A program made the translations under genes and the position numbers. The notes under the pieces were generated by a model, which saw nothing but the letters and a program-made list of their open reading frames with translations, was not told the DNA's origin and did no database searches. A stretch of 64,000 bases of DNA from Antennarius striatus (lineage: Eukaryota; Chordata; Actinopteri; Lophiiformes; Antennariidae): positions 18,582,001 through 18,646,000 of the forward strand of contig NC_090782.1 of the NCBI RefSeq assembly GCF_040054535.1, in the 5' to 3' direction. Positions 12,210-23,930 of this stretch are shown here, piece after piece (the first letter of the stretch is position 1; each line of letters starts with the position of its first letter).

Positions 12210-14262
12210 TCAATCCAGAGGTAAAGAGCAAGTGGCAGGGGCATGTGGAGCGGTAACAGGGGGACTGGGAGGGGGGTTCACATCAGATAAGCTTCATGCA
12301 GGTGTCAATGAGAAACAAAACAACAACAAAAAACCATAGAAGAGTGAAGCAGAAAACATGAAGCTCCCACCAACTACAACCACCTTCTAACAGACCTGAT
12401 GACCTGAAGTAATTTACATACTGTAACAACAGTTTAAACCATTTTCTCATTTAAGTGAATTAAGTGCAGTTGTGCGACTCTAATTAGTCACGTCCAGTTT
12501 GCAGTGCTAACAGAGCACCACCTCGTTTTGTCTCTGTCTAGAACACTCCCGCTCTTAATATGATTGAGGGCAGGGATTTTTAGCAGCAGCTTGTTCTCCA
12601 GATAAATCATGTTTTAATGGGGCGCTGTAGTCATTACCAATTACTTCATTAACTTTTATTCAGAGTGATGAAATTAATTAATATTGAGTGTATTGCATAT
12701 CCAAATTGCACCAAAGTAGAAAATTCTCTTCTTTGGGCCCCCTGTGACTCAAATGCCAATTTTAAAGTAGATCAGATGAGCGTTTCTCACGAAAGGCAAA
12801 TTACAGTCAGACACACAGAGATTCTTGGCATTATATTAAGATAAAGTCAGCTCTATTAAACAATGTAGATGGCTGATACTCGTACAACCAAGCATCATAC
12901 ATGTGTCATGTTAACCATCAGTCTCTAACACTTAACTTTTTAGATTGATAAATTGTTTTTCAAATGTTTTTTGAAAAAAAAAAAAAACGAAAGCAAAGGA
13001 ACACGAAGCACAGAACAGTGATAGTGTTCTCACATGAGCCGATGAATAATAACACTATTAAAGCCAAAATAAATTAAACAGATGATTTCATGTACTATGA
13101 CATGACTTGAATATTAGTGTGACGTGGTCTGATCTTGCTGCTGCCACATACCTGCGTCCTTGAGAGATGCTGATCTGTTCTTTCATGTTGATGGCTTGAC
13201 GGAGGAGGCCGTCAATGTTTTTGAAATACACACTGCTATTCGTCATGCTCTTCACAGCACTGAAAACCCGAGAAGATCATTTGATATTTTTTAGTTTTAA
13301 CGGTCTTGGTAGTGGGATATTCTGCAAATATACTGCTTCTTCTCACCTGCATGCATACTCTACAGTGTATATTGATCCTTGACTCTGCTCTTCCCAGCTT
13401 TGCATATCTGTCTGTATGAAAAACAAAGTAATATATTAAACGTTCAGGACATGTGTTTAAATGTATTGTACCAGAAACTGCGTTTCAGGTATCAAGTTTC
13501 AAGAATACAGAAGAACCTAATCTCCGTGGTTGCTTTCCTTGTACTGAGAAAGTGGAAGATAACAGGACAATGAGAAAAAGCACAACACTGCGAATGCAAC
13601 TATCCTTCAAAAATTAGAACCACTAATTTGGCGGTGCTAAAAAAAAAAAAAAGCAAGAAAATCCCACGAATAAAATTAACGACTGAATTATAATTAAGGA
13701 ACGTTATTTATTTATTGGTATGCCTAAGGTTTAATCGATCTATGCAGATGATTAGGTTAAAAGGAATGGCAAGGAAATATTGGCCACCTGAGAAAATTGC
13801 TAGTTACTAAATAAATATCTTATGTCTAAGGTTATTAGACATTTTCATTTAAAGTCCAACCTGCTTTACGTTTAGGTAAATTACCTTGTGCTGCACAAGT
13901 TCAGGCAGAGACCTTCTGACATGTTCCTGCAGTCTGTAGAGAGCCACTGACGGCTCGTTTGCCAGGACGTACATGCTCTCTGTGAATTTATCAGTCACTA
14001 AAAAGAATCAAAAGAGCAGACAAAGCTTACAATTAATAGAAAAACATTTAAAAAACAACCCCCAAACAAACAGAGGGAGCATCTCATAGCAGGATACAAG
14101 GGCAAATTCCGACGGAAACGGAACACCAGCATAGCAATGGCTTCACGGTGAGTTTCTAGATCTACAACAGCGTTGCGAGCAACGGTGACGTAACCCACAT
14201 ATTTATTTATTAAACTAATATTCACCTCGTCTGACTTTTAACTGCATCTCCTGGTCATCCAT
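12210..14262 (-). CDS. borcs8: BORCS8, BLOC-1-related complex subunit 8
   Basis: Subunit of BORC, the lysosome-surface complex that recruits ARL8 and kinesin to move lysosomes outward (family knowledge). Minus-strand exons: 14262-14226 (MDDQEMQLKVRR), 13997-13885 (VTDKFTESMYVLANEPSVAL and onward to ELVQHK), 13411-13347 (TDMQSWEEQSQGSIYTVEYA), 13259-13152 (SAVKSMTNSSVYFKNIDGLL and onward to SISQGR), and a candidate last exon 12264-12210 (SPPVTAPHAPATCSLPLD, stop). All junctions are GT-AG and in phase. Total is 125 codons against about 119 residues in human. The first four exons are secure: the core matches the family almost residue for residue. The fifth is chosen for its strong pyrimidine-rich acceptor, correct phase and Pro-rich tail, which is the character of this C-terminus in mammals; it is the least certain piece. 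The start Met is the first in frame and shares a divergent promoter with RFXANK. Confidence 0.92.
12265..13151 (-). other. BORCS8 last intron (if exon 5 is right)
   Basis: About 890 bp, with poly-A near 12977-12988 on the plus strand and no other exon. The donor is AG then gtatgtgg on the minus strand. Confidence 0.4.
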
Positions 14263-14692
14263 GACTGATTAATCCGTTAGAAGCAAAACACAGCGGTGTA
14301 GCGACTATGTCCGCCGATTTTGGTTTCTTCCGTGTTTTTGTTGTTGTGTGCCACACTATAATGTTCCGGAAAGAAACACCGACCACCGAAGATGAGTTCT
14401 TCCTTCTTGTATCTCAAAAAAACTGCATGACGTGACGAGGCTTGAAGATACGGAGTCTTCATTTCTCTTGTTTAAAATGATCAACGAATTGAACTGCTAA
14501 GGGTTAGGGTTTCGTGTATCTCGGGAAACTTCGATGAGCACGAAGATTCGTGGCGTAATTGGACATAATTTACTTTCAGTTTTACCAAAAGGAAGTTGAC
14601 TGACACTGGATGTGAAGCGTGAACCGTGCAATTTTCTTTAAAATTAGTTTGGCTGCTTTGTTCTGGCGTCAATACTTATTATTTAGAAGCCG
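14263..14692. promoter_or_regulatory. Divergent promoter region of BORCS8 and RFXANK
   Basis: About 430 bp separates the two start codons. It contains a palindromic TTCCGGAA ETS-type site at 14364-14371 and a CRE-like TGACGTGA at 14428-14435, with no TATA box in a clear position. ETS and CRE sites are usual in bidirectional housekeeping promoters. The motif calls are seen; their activity is inferred. Confidence 0.6.
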
Positions 14693-16187
14693 ATGTCTCG
14701 TATTGGAGTAATCGTTAAAGCAGGAGGTGATAAAAAGGTTGCAGATGGCCGAAATACTATTTGCCGTTCAGTGTCCAGAACCAAGAGGTCAAATGGTACC
14801 CGTCTTTTTTTTATTTTTTTTTTGTCTTATAACGAAAGCTTCCTCAGCATGATTGCATCCTTGACATTTTCTACGCTTCTCTGTGTGATGTTTGAATCCC
14901 TAAAGCAATAATTTTAACAGTGATCTTGCTTCCACAGACAGAGCTGCGGATCATCTGGTTGGGTCCGTACCTCTAGAGAGCATGGAAGAGGACAGGGAGG
15001 GTCTGTCCACTCACTCCGCCACTCTGACCAACAAGCAGCGTGGGAACGAGGTCTCAGTCCGCCCTGCAACCTTGGACTGTAAGTAACAGCAAAGATGCTC
15101 TGATGACAAGAGCCAACATTTACTGTTATGACGCCATTAATATTTCATCTCCATCAGCTCTGTCTATACACCAGCTGGCAGCCCAAGGTGAGGTTTCACA
15201 ACTGGCTGCACATCTGAGTAAAGGTGAGTGATCTGGATGTTGGAATAAGGTCACCAAACAGTGAACCCCAATGCAAACCTTCCCAAACCTCATATCAGAA
15301 ACTTCCTGCTGCTGGGATGTCACTGTTTTATTTTGTAGACAGTTCACTGCTCAGCAAACAGGACGATCGGGGCTTCACGCCTTTAATGTGGGCAGCAGCA
15401 TTTGGAGAGAAAGCAGTGGTTGATTTTCTCTTGGAGAAGGTAAAAACATTAAGACTGTCTGGACAGACATGCATGTGTTATTGAAACCAGATGCACCATC
15501 ATAATGTTGTTGTGATATTCCCATTTTAGGGTGCAGACCCCAAAACAGTGGCACGGGAGCGGGAGAGCGCATTGACATTGGCCAGTTCGGGTGGTTATGT
15601 GGACATTGTTGAGTCTCTTCTCAAACACGGCGTAGACGTCAACAGTTATGACTGGGTACATGATGACTTCCTCTATGTCCAACATTCCATTACAAATCTA
15701 TGCAAGGCAGCACTCAGATACACAAGTGTTAAACATTGAAATGTGAATTATAACCACTTTTCCTTGATGTGTACTTCATATTTTAATGTCAGAATGGTGG
15801 GACACCTCTTCTTTATGCTGTAAGGGGGAACCACATCAAATCAGTACAGGCACTCTTAGGTACATTGCATTTCTATAACTTGAAATCGTGATAAAATCTT
15901 GTGAATTCTTGTTGAATGCTTTATTCATTGTCCTGAATGTACTCTGTTGCAGCCAAAGGGGCAGACATGACCATAGAGTCTGACACTGGATACAGTCCAA
16001 TGGCACTGGCTGTTGCTCTTGGACACAAAAAGAGTATGTATTGTCTTACGTGTGATGTCTGTGGAGGAAAAGATGTAAATTGTGTTTTGTTTAATAAGCA
16101 CTTTTCTTTTGTTTCGTAGTTCAGAAAGTGTTGGAGGACCATATTGTGAAACTCTACAAGCCACCAAAACAACACCAGTTAAAATGA
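14693..16187 (+). CDS. rfxank: RFXANK, RFX-associated ankyrin-repeat protein
   Basis: Ankyrin subunit of the RFX complex (with RFX5 and RFXAP) that binds the X-box of MHC class II promoters in the nucleus (family knowledge). Exons: 14693-14795, 14938-15078, 15158-15223, 15339-15439, 15530-15655, 15793-15859, 15953-16033, 16120-16187. All are GT-AG and in phase, giving 250 residues (human about 260). Markers in order: [19 protein letters not shown] before the repeats, [20 protein letters not shown], then ankyrin repeats [61 protein letters not shown] and [16 protein letters not shown], and the C-terminal helix [17 protein letters not shown]2 is the close paralogue; RFXANK is preferred because of the pre-repeat motif and the flanking BORCS8 and NR2C2AP. 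The first exon is the least certain part: translation could instead start at Met 14982 ([19 protein letters not shown]) in exon 2. Confidence 0.93.
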
Positions 16188-16552
16188 CAAAATGGAAGAA
16201 TGCAGTGTGACAGTGCAGATCTGGGATCTACAGCCATCCATCACCACTGTGATGGGGATGCAGTGTCACTATGACAAACCAGTACTTATGCAGAGACGTT
16301 TACACAGAGTTATTCTCGAACTTTTTTATTCCACTTGTCTTACAGAGAACCTCTGTACAAAGAAGGACCAAGATACAGCTGTTGTGCAGTGGAATTATTT
16401 TGTTAATCTTGCTTAGCTGAAAGGCAGGAAAAAATAAGTTTGAATAAGAATGTATTTTTATACCATCTTCATCTGGAATGATGCTTGAACTGAAAGGCAC
16501 AAGATTTAAAAAAAAAAAAGAATATACTGACAAGAAGTTCATTGAATCTGCA

Positions 16553-16585
16553 ATTAAAACTCAAAATCTGACTTCATGCAATAAA
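16553..16585 (+). terminator. Candidate polyadenylation signals of RFXANK
   Basis: ATTAAA at 16553-16558 and AATAAA at 16580-16585, about 370-400 bases after the RFXANK stop and about 200 bases from the convergent NR2C2AP stop codon. Confidence 0.6.
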
Positions 16586-16779
16586 AAATGTAGTTTTGCA
16601 GATAACCCAAGTTGAGATGACTGATCCCTGAATGTCTCCATACCAAAAAAGGCCAAATTCACATCAGCTCATGAGGTGGCAGCACAGATGACATGTTTCC
16701 CAAGTGCCACCACACCATCCTACATCCTATACTTTACTCAGGGTCATTTCCTCTCTCATGAGAGAATAAAAAAAATAGG

Positions 16780-18412
16780 TCATGAGGCTTTATCTCCCAG
16801 GACATCTAAGGAATAAATAATAATTCTCCCAAAAAAGTCAGCGCTATTCTCAAAAAATATTTTTACTTTGTCGGCCACAGGAGCCTCCTGTATGGGAAAG
16901 CTGTGGGTGTGGAGTCAAGAACAAGATAAGCATGGTTCTATTGAAAAACATGTCTAGGAAAATATTTTCTGATACTTATTATGAACCATCTAGATTGCTT
17001 ACAGGAAACACTTGAGTTCCTTTAGTGACAGGTGTAGTTCAAGCTGCAACATAGTGATTGTAATGTATGTTCAAATTACTGAACATTCATTTCTTTTTCA
17101 TATTAAAATTTTCTTAAACACAATTTTGCTTGTAAGTCTGAGTCTTGTTCACTAAACATTAATACACAATCTATTCAATCTACAGTATGTTCAAAGAATA
17201 ACAGCCATTAAATAAATGATTTAATGTAGCTTTTACAGCTACCTCACTGTTTCTAGTAAACAATGTGTTGAAAAATATATTTTTAGCTACCCTATTGGCA
17301 CAAATCCTTTATCAGTTGCTGAATAGTAAAACTGAAGGATATCTGAGGAGAGTTGTCATCTTCTGGGTAAAAACGGGCGATCTCAGTAAAATCTCCATGT
17401 TTTGAGAAACCTGCAGAAAACACAAGCAGTAGATTATTTATCTTGTCAGACCTAACAACTGCAATAGGACACATTAAATGAGAAGATGGTGAATAAACAT
17501 TACAAACCCATGTCGGGTGGTTTATCTTTGGGAAATGTCTCAGGTTTTACCTTCTAGTCTGCACGTTTTTGCTGAGAAGCCTCCCTGGAACTGGACTTTT
17601 AACTCTGATATCTTGACAGACTGGGGGAACTCTAGAATCACCCATTGATGCTCACCCTGTCAGAAATATTAATGCCACATCAGTGTCAACAGATTGACAT
17701 GAACGTGCCAGTTGGAAATGTTTGACTGGTGTTCTATTTCCACACTACACAGGAGTAAATTATTAAAATATAGGTGACTCAAAAACTGCATGCTAAAACA
17801 GTGTAATTTTAACTGTACTGTTAGAGTATGCTTCTCTGTAACAATTCAATATAAAAAAACATTAGCTTCTTAGAGCTGCAACATAAAGGATGAAATTGCA
17901 AAGGCAAAGAAACAGAATCATTAAAACAAATATGTGGAGAAATAATTTTGAAATCTTGGTTTAACAACGGGGTTAAGTGCCATTTAAAAGCTGCAGTTTG
18001 TGTCTCAGTACACATTATAACATTAAAATATATTTTCTTGCATTTAATTGCAAGAAGAAAAATGAGAAAGTAGCAGTTATAAAGAGCATTATAGAATAAA
18101 TATGTGACATGGCAGTAGGACCCAGCTGTAGCTCTACCTGGTCTGAGTTCCAGCATGTCTCTTCATTGGAGTCAAACATGTGCTTCTTTCCGAACTGTTT
18201 CACGTCTCTGTTCAGAACTGAACTCACCCTGAAAGCAGACAGGAAATTCAAGTTGCAGGCTGGTGTACATTTACGTCAAATAACGCGATCGGGTAAAGAA
18301 CAGCGAGCGAAGCAGTCGTTCAAACATGACAGCCATGCATGAAATCAAAATGCAGTTTGTTCACAGTTCTTTACCTGCTCTGCACGTCCCCGCAAATCAA
18401 AGAGGACGCCAT
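16780..18412 (-). CDS. nr2c2ap: NR2C2AP (TRA16), nuclear receptor 2C2-associated protein
   Basis: Small discoidin (F5/8 type C)-like protein reported to bind and repress the orphan receptor TR4/NR2C2 (family knowledge). Minus-strand exons: 18412-18375 (MASSLICGDVQS), 18228-18138 (RVSSVLNRDVKQFGKKHMFD and onward to TCWNSDQ), 17656-17551 (GEHQWVILEFPQSVKISELK and onward to KTCRLE), 17410-17343 (GFSKHGDFTEIARFYPEDDN, SPQ), 16902-16780 (SFPIQEAPVADKVKIFFENS, ADFFGRIIIYSLDVLGDKAS, stop). The total is 141 residues (human 139), covering the family from end to end. Introns 1-3 are GT-AG. Intron 4 is AT-AC with U12 signals (separate entry). Reading through that intron would give a shorter protein ending QISFSFTIQQLIKDLCQ at 17295 without the conserved DFFGR-IY-LDVLG strand. 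The gene is tail to tail with RFXANK. Confidence 0.94.
16903..17342 (-). other. U12-type AT-AC intron of NR2C2AP
   Basis: The minus-strand 5' splice site reads CAG then ATATCCTTC, a perfect match to the U12 AT-AC donor consensus. The 3' end is ctccacacccAC before AGC TTT CCC. A branch-point-like TTCTTGAC (7 of 8 to the U12 consensus TCCTTRAC) places its A 12 nt before the AC, as the minor spliceosome requires. The junction restores SPQ|SFPIQ in phase 0. An ATTAAA on the minus strand at 17224-17219 inside this intron could end a retained-intron transcript. Confidence 0.9.
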
Positions 18413-18800
18413 GTCATGTTTTCAACACACTGCCGTAAAGCGATCCGGTCTGGCGTTACGTGTTTTGCGACAGTGACTATTGTTGACGCAGTTTCATTTC
18501 CAGCCACTAGATGGCGATCGCCTGTCGTCCAAATATTTACTTTCTGCTCCCTCTGAAGGTGAAGTCGATATTCATTTTACGAAGTGGACGGCTCTAATTA
18601 ATTTCTGATGGTTCTAGACATTGAAGCGAATCCTACTCTTATTTGAATTTGTGTTTCCGGAAGTGTAACCAGAAAGGTTCGCATCTTGTTTCAGCCCCAT
18701 GTCTCCAGGAAGGACAGGGAGATGAGAATCGATTGGGAGGAGAGGACTTCAGACTCCGGGTCCTTCTAGGGTGAATCGATCAGCAGGCATCCTTTAAGTA
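18413..18800. promoter_or_regulatory. NR2C2AP upstream region with ETS site
   Basis: The region upstream of the minus-strand NR2C2AP ATG is locally CpG-bearing and holds CCGGAAGTG at 18657-18665, a strong ETS/GABP-type motif. It may also drive a divergent plus-strand transcript, but I could not find a coding exon for one. Confidence 0.45.
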
Positions 18801-18944
18801 AACACGTGGAATCACAAGAAGAAACGCTCTGAATGTTCAAATCACAGATTTTGTAGGTTCACAATAAATTGGATTGAAAAAAAGAAAACAATCGAACCAC
18901 ATGTTCAATTTCATTTGTTGCCTGAATCAGCCTTTGTTTGTGTG

Positions 18945-18985
<41 letters not shown>

Positions 18986-21900
18986 TTGGTTGATGGGCTA
19001 CTGCAGATGGAGACCTCCTGTTGAGGTTTTGTCACTGAGCCCACTCTCTGCAGATAATCAATAGGTCTAAAATATAAAACCTGATGAAACCCTGCCATTG
19101 TGAAAATTGCACAGGGAGCAGGGAGAAAATGATATATTGTAGGTTTAGTGGAGCATCCCCTTACCACTTACACATTCATCTCTGCTTCATACGGTGTGTT
19201 TTGCAGACCGTTGTCAAGTGGTTGAGATTGAGGACAAACTGTAATTCAAAGCTGTTGTAACATCTGTGCTGTTCCATTTGAATGAATGACCATCACGTAT
19301 ATAATTAGCTCTTTTGTAGAGTTGTTAATTAGAAATACTGCGTCATAAAAATAATTGGCCAGTGCTCAGATCCTGGCCTTTAGCCATTTTGGATCTCAAC
19401 TGGCCAATATAGCCATGTTGGATTGTCAGTGATGAATGCTGAGTTGGCACGAGGGGCATAAAAGGTTGTTTGCTACCTCCATAATGCCTTCATGTTTATT
19501 TTAACAATGTGGGCTGATAATAATGTCAAAGTAAGTACAGCCCACGTAGAATGCTTTGTCTCCACTGAGTCATTGAGTGGATAATGTACTCACTCCATAG
19601 TTTGGGACATCATGTCCTTTCAAAGCACAATCTGAATCATCTCAAAATTGCACAGTAAGCACTTGAAAGTACATATGTTCCAGTCCTTTGACCAGACTAG
19701 AGTCACGAACCTGCATTCCGTGTTTGATAAATGTTTTGGATAGGTCGACCTTCAGACTCACTGAAAAAAAAATCTTTTATCAGAAAACCCAAAACATTAC
19801 ATTACTAAGGAAAAACACAATGTTACCTAACATACAGTAGGTAATACACAGTATGGATGAGGTGGGATGATGCCCGAGTGTGTAATCTGAGATATTCTTC
19901 TTAAAACTCATGTTTGTTTGGAAACACCAAGAAATGAATTAAAATCTAAATTATTAAATGTCATAGCTGTATGTTTGTTAATATTATAATTATTATAGAA
20001 TTTATATTACCCTATTATTTGAATTTTGTGAGATATACGTCAGAATAAAACTGATGAAGGGTGGATGACCGATGGACATATTGAAGACTGTATCACTCTA
20101 TAAAAATGACATACTGTATTTTGTTTTTTTTGCTAGTTGTTTGGCAAAATTTAGTTTTTGTACTGTTGTTTCAAATAAACATTGCAAATAAACATGCTTT
20201 TTTATGAGAGGTGTTGAATATCTCATCTGACTCTTGAAAAGTGTGTGACTTTCACAAAATGACAAACGATCCATTTGATTTTGGCCAAGGTGGGATTTCC
20301 TTCTGGACTGAATTTCTCAAAAACATTTTTTGTTGTCTTGTGGACAAGAAACTTTTTAGGTATTTCAGTCCCATGGTCTTTGTTAATGAGACATGTTTCT
20401 TGTCTCTTTTGCTCACCGAGCTTATTGGAGGATTATTTTCACCTCTCACTGATATGATTTAAATCTCCTGTTTCTTCAACAACCTTTGTCAGTCATTCTC
20501 AAACTGTTATTCTCAGAGTTTTTGTCACCTCTATTTCTTGGTTATATCCCAAGAGACAGGATTACTCACTGTGACACCTCACTTTTTATGCTCTACATAT
20601 CGCCATGGTAACTTAGGTTTTTATAATGTTGAGTTATAATGCATTTGCTGAAAATTAAAAGTTTTTTCTTTGCATTTTAAAAATATTCTGTGTTCACAGG
20701 ACAGCATTGAATGACAACATGTTGAGACTATCAGTATAAAGAAAACAGAAAACTTCATACATGGCATGCAAACTACAGAAAACACTGAAGTATGCATGCC
20801 AGGCCAATAGTTAGCAGTGTAACTTGATAAAATCAATAAAATCAAAATCAATCATTTTGCTGTACTTTCAGTTGATCATTTATTTCATTATTCACAGATA
20901 AATAAGAAAAATCCACTTGCTTCTCTTCTGTGATTCAACACTGAGCAAAACAATTGAGACTTAGAGTTCATTAAATGCCCTATTAATTGGAAAAGCAGAT
21001 CTATTTTGGAGGTGGTAGCAACTGTGAAGGATTGCTGAAAAACTTATTAAAATTTAGAGTGTGATTGGAGATGAGATAAACAGCTGCTGCCCTGTGTCAT
21101 TTGAAAAGATTGTATGGGTGGATTGTCTGTATTGAGAGGTAAATAAGCAGATGCCACAGGCGATAAAAGAGTAACTATGTTCTATTTCAGTGTTTATGGG
21201 CTCTGGGCAGTAGTGCAGATTGTCTTAGTGAGTCTGGTGATTAATGTTTGTGTTGCTGTCAGCGGAGGGACATGGCTCTGCAGCACATTAAGCTGTCCCC
21301 TTTTCATCCACATAACAAACTGACTGCTCTGGCTCACCATAAACTTTCTGTTGAAGTTTGATTTGTTGAAGGAGAAGTCCTCCAGGGAAGCCAAAACTAT
21401 GTGAATCAAATGGTGGGAAAATGACCGGTTTCTTCACTGGAGGTGTGTGTGAGGCCGGAGAAAGTTCAAATGAAACTTTTTAAGTCTGACTATTTCTACA
21501 TTTTTCCTCATTACATTTGTTAATTTGAGCCAAATTAGAAGTTCATGATAGCTGTATTTAGTGATTTAACTCAAGCTCAGCTGCCTCAAGCCACCGACAG
21601 CTTCCCCTATAATTGGGTAGAGTATGTTTGAAATTAGAATGACATGATGCTGCTTGGTGGTCGTAAATCACTTAGTTTAGGAAGACAACAGTTGGTGTTC
21701 TTTGGGGTCCAACTAATTTTAATAAATCAGGAAATGGGCAGAAACGTAAGGCACATCTGTCGGCTGTTGCAGCAATTAACGCAGGATCTTGAGTTGCAAT
21801 GCTGTTCTCTGGCAAAGCTCCTAGCTCATCTGCATGATGAAATTTTCTGCTCCAGTTTAAAGTGAGGTTCTGTAATTAAATCATTGAAAAGCAGAGCATT

Positions 21901-23560
21901 TGCACAATATGCTATGCTGCAATCATCTCAAAGCACAATCACTTTTAATTCATTCTCTTCCAATGAGAAAGCAGCATATTTGATTTGTTGTTTGTGAACA
22001 CAGACAGAGTTCACTTTCCTCTTGGTGTTGCGGGCTCTTCCAGTAAATATAGGTGGACAGGTACATTTGAATTAATGTGATACTGAAAGTGAACTGGATG
22101 GAAAGGCAGCTATGGGTTACCCAAGAGTTGTGTCCAACCCTGAAGAATGAGGAGATTATATACAGCATATGTGGACTCAGACGATAAAAACTGGCCGTCA
22201 AATACAGGCAAACATTCAGAAATGTTGGTTTAAAGTATTTTGAAGTTGTTAGCAAAAACAAGTTTGCATAATTCTAGTGCAGCCTAAAGTCAGTAGGCTG
22301 TCATGCAGGGGTATGGCTCCTACCATATTGTGTAGCTCAACATAGCATTTAAGAAATGCAATTGTTTTGCTCCCAGGGGCTTTGCATCCCTCACTGTGTG
22401 CAGCATTGTGATACGTAGGATTCATGAAGTGTGGCTTCTCCCACTTCATGCTCCAGCAGACAGAATCCCTGCTTGGTCATGATGTGGTTGGTGGCCCACA
22501 GGACATGCTTGACTTACTCTTCTCAGCTCTCAGATTCACTGCTGCAACCGCATGCCCAGCCTCTGATATCTTGAGCAAGAACCCGGCCCTGCGGTAATGA
22601 TTGGAACACTAGTGGTGTCTACTGGTAAAGAGACACAAGAGCATAGTTATCTGTGTCTGGAACATATATTCTATGATTTATATGGTCCAGCCTGTCAAAT
22701 TGCAATTTCAACGATAGGTGGACATACCTTTACACCTCTGATTCTTGATATCCAGATGAAGATGAGAACAAATGTTCATAATCAGTGTTCCTGCAGGCTT
22801 GCCCACCTGTATGTATGACCGCACCTTTCATCTCTTCATCTCACTTTATTACCAGAAACACACCTTGTGAACACGAGCATCCGAGCATTATAGAAACACT
22901 TCTCCGACCCTACTCAGTCCTGTTCTCTCAGCGGTAGCTCATATCAAATGAAGCAGAATAATACAGTATAACTTTGTTTTACTACTGCAAATTTGGTGAT
23001 TTGCAGTGATTATTTTAATCTGTGAGAAGCTGATTGCAGAATATCAACAGCCACAGGTAAAAAAAAATCATAATTACTGTATTAAATAGGTACAGCAGCA
23101 ATCTGACAAACATTGTCACTCATTTGCTGGGATGAATGAACCAAAACATATTTTCAGTTTTGTTGAGACAGTCAGAAGTGCAATTCTGAGTCTGAAGAAG
23201 AGGTCAGAGGGAGAAAGATGAAAACTGTGGGTCAGTAAAAGTCATTGTTATACAAACTGTCTAAACTCACAACGGAATAAAAAAAAAAGAAGAACAATTT
23301 TTCCAGCACAAAAAAAAAAAAAAAAAAGCCCCAATCACTTTGTCGCTTCCAGGATGTGTCTTCCTGCTCTCAGGCTGATTTTGCAGCTTGATGTCACTGC
23401 TCCTGATGTGGAGATTCAGTGGCATTGCCACCACTGCATGAATGTGAATTGTGTGCATGAATGATGCAAAACTGGTGTTCTAAAAGTCAGTCAGGCTAGA
23501 AAAAATGTCCTTATCTTAATCCACCACATCTCATCCCTGTGAATATTACTGAAGATAATA
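18801..23560. other. Gene-poor stretch, no coding exon found
   Basis: AT-rich DNA with a (TG)n at 18942-18985. The frames present (for example 20241-20462 plus, 21950-22261 minus, 22597-22818 plus) have random composition and no splice context. Conserved non-coding elements could be here but cannot be judged from one sequence. Confidence 0.4.
18942..18985. repeat. (TG)n microsatellite
   Basis: Two TG tracts separated by a TTTG interruption. Confidence 0.95.
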
Positions 23561-23589
23561 AAACGTAGTTTCGTTAAAAACGAAGTCAG

Positions 23590-23930
23590 GTTCAGTGCAG
23601 GGTTCGATCCCAGTAGGGTTACCTCTTCATGTAACTTTATTCATTCATTTTCTTGAAGACAACCTGTATTTGTCTCGTCTTCAGCATCTTATTCGAATCC
23701 GGGTTACAGGTTTATGCAGCTCACCTCAGGCAACATAGAGAAACAATCCAGTCAAGCACACATTCACACCTACTGTCAACTTAAGAGTTCAGTTCGCCTC
23801 AGTTACATGTTTTTGGAGGTGGGAGGAAGCCGGAGAACACAAAGAAATCCCATGCAGACACATGGAGAAAATGCAAACACCGCACAGACAGGAAGCAAAC
23901 CCAGAACCTTCTTGCTGGTAGACAACAAAA
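23590..23930 (-). mobile_element. Degenerate SINE-like dispersed repeat copy
   Basis: Shares tttttggaggtgggaggaag, then ccggagaacac, and a following catgcagacac...gcaaacaccgcacagacag with the better copy at 39427-39772. The aacccagaacctt stretch corresponds to the box B region of the tRNA-like head, so the element lies on the minus strand. A second box B-like piece (gggttcgatcccag) lies at 23600-23613. Confidence 0.6.

Noticed and set aside
17292..17474. NR2C2AP ending at the stop after QLIKDLCQ
   Set aside because: The conserved C-terminal exon at 16902-16780 joins in phase through an AT-AC intron, so the early stop is intronic read-through.
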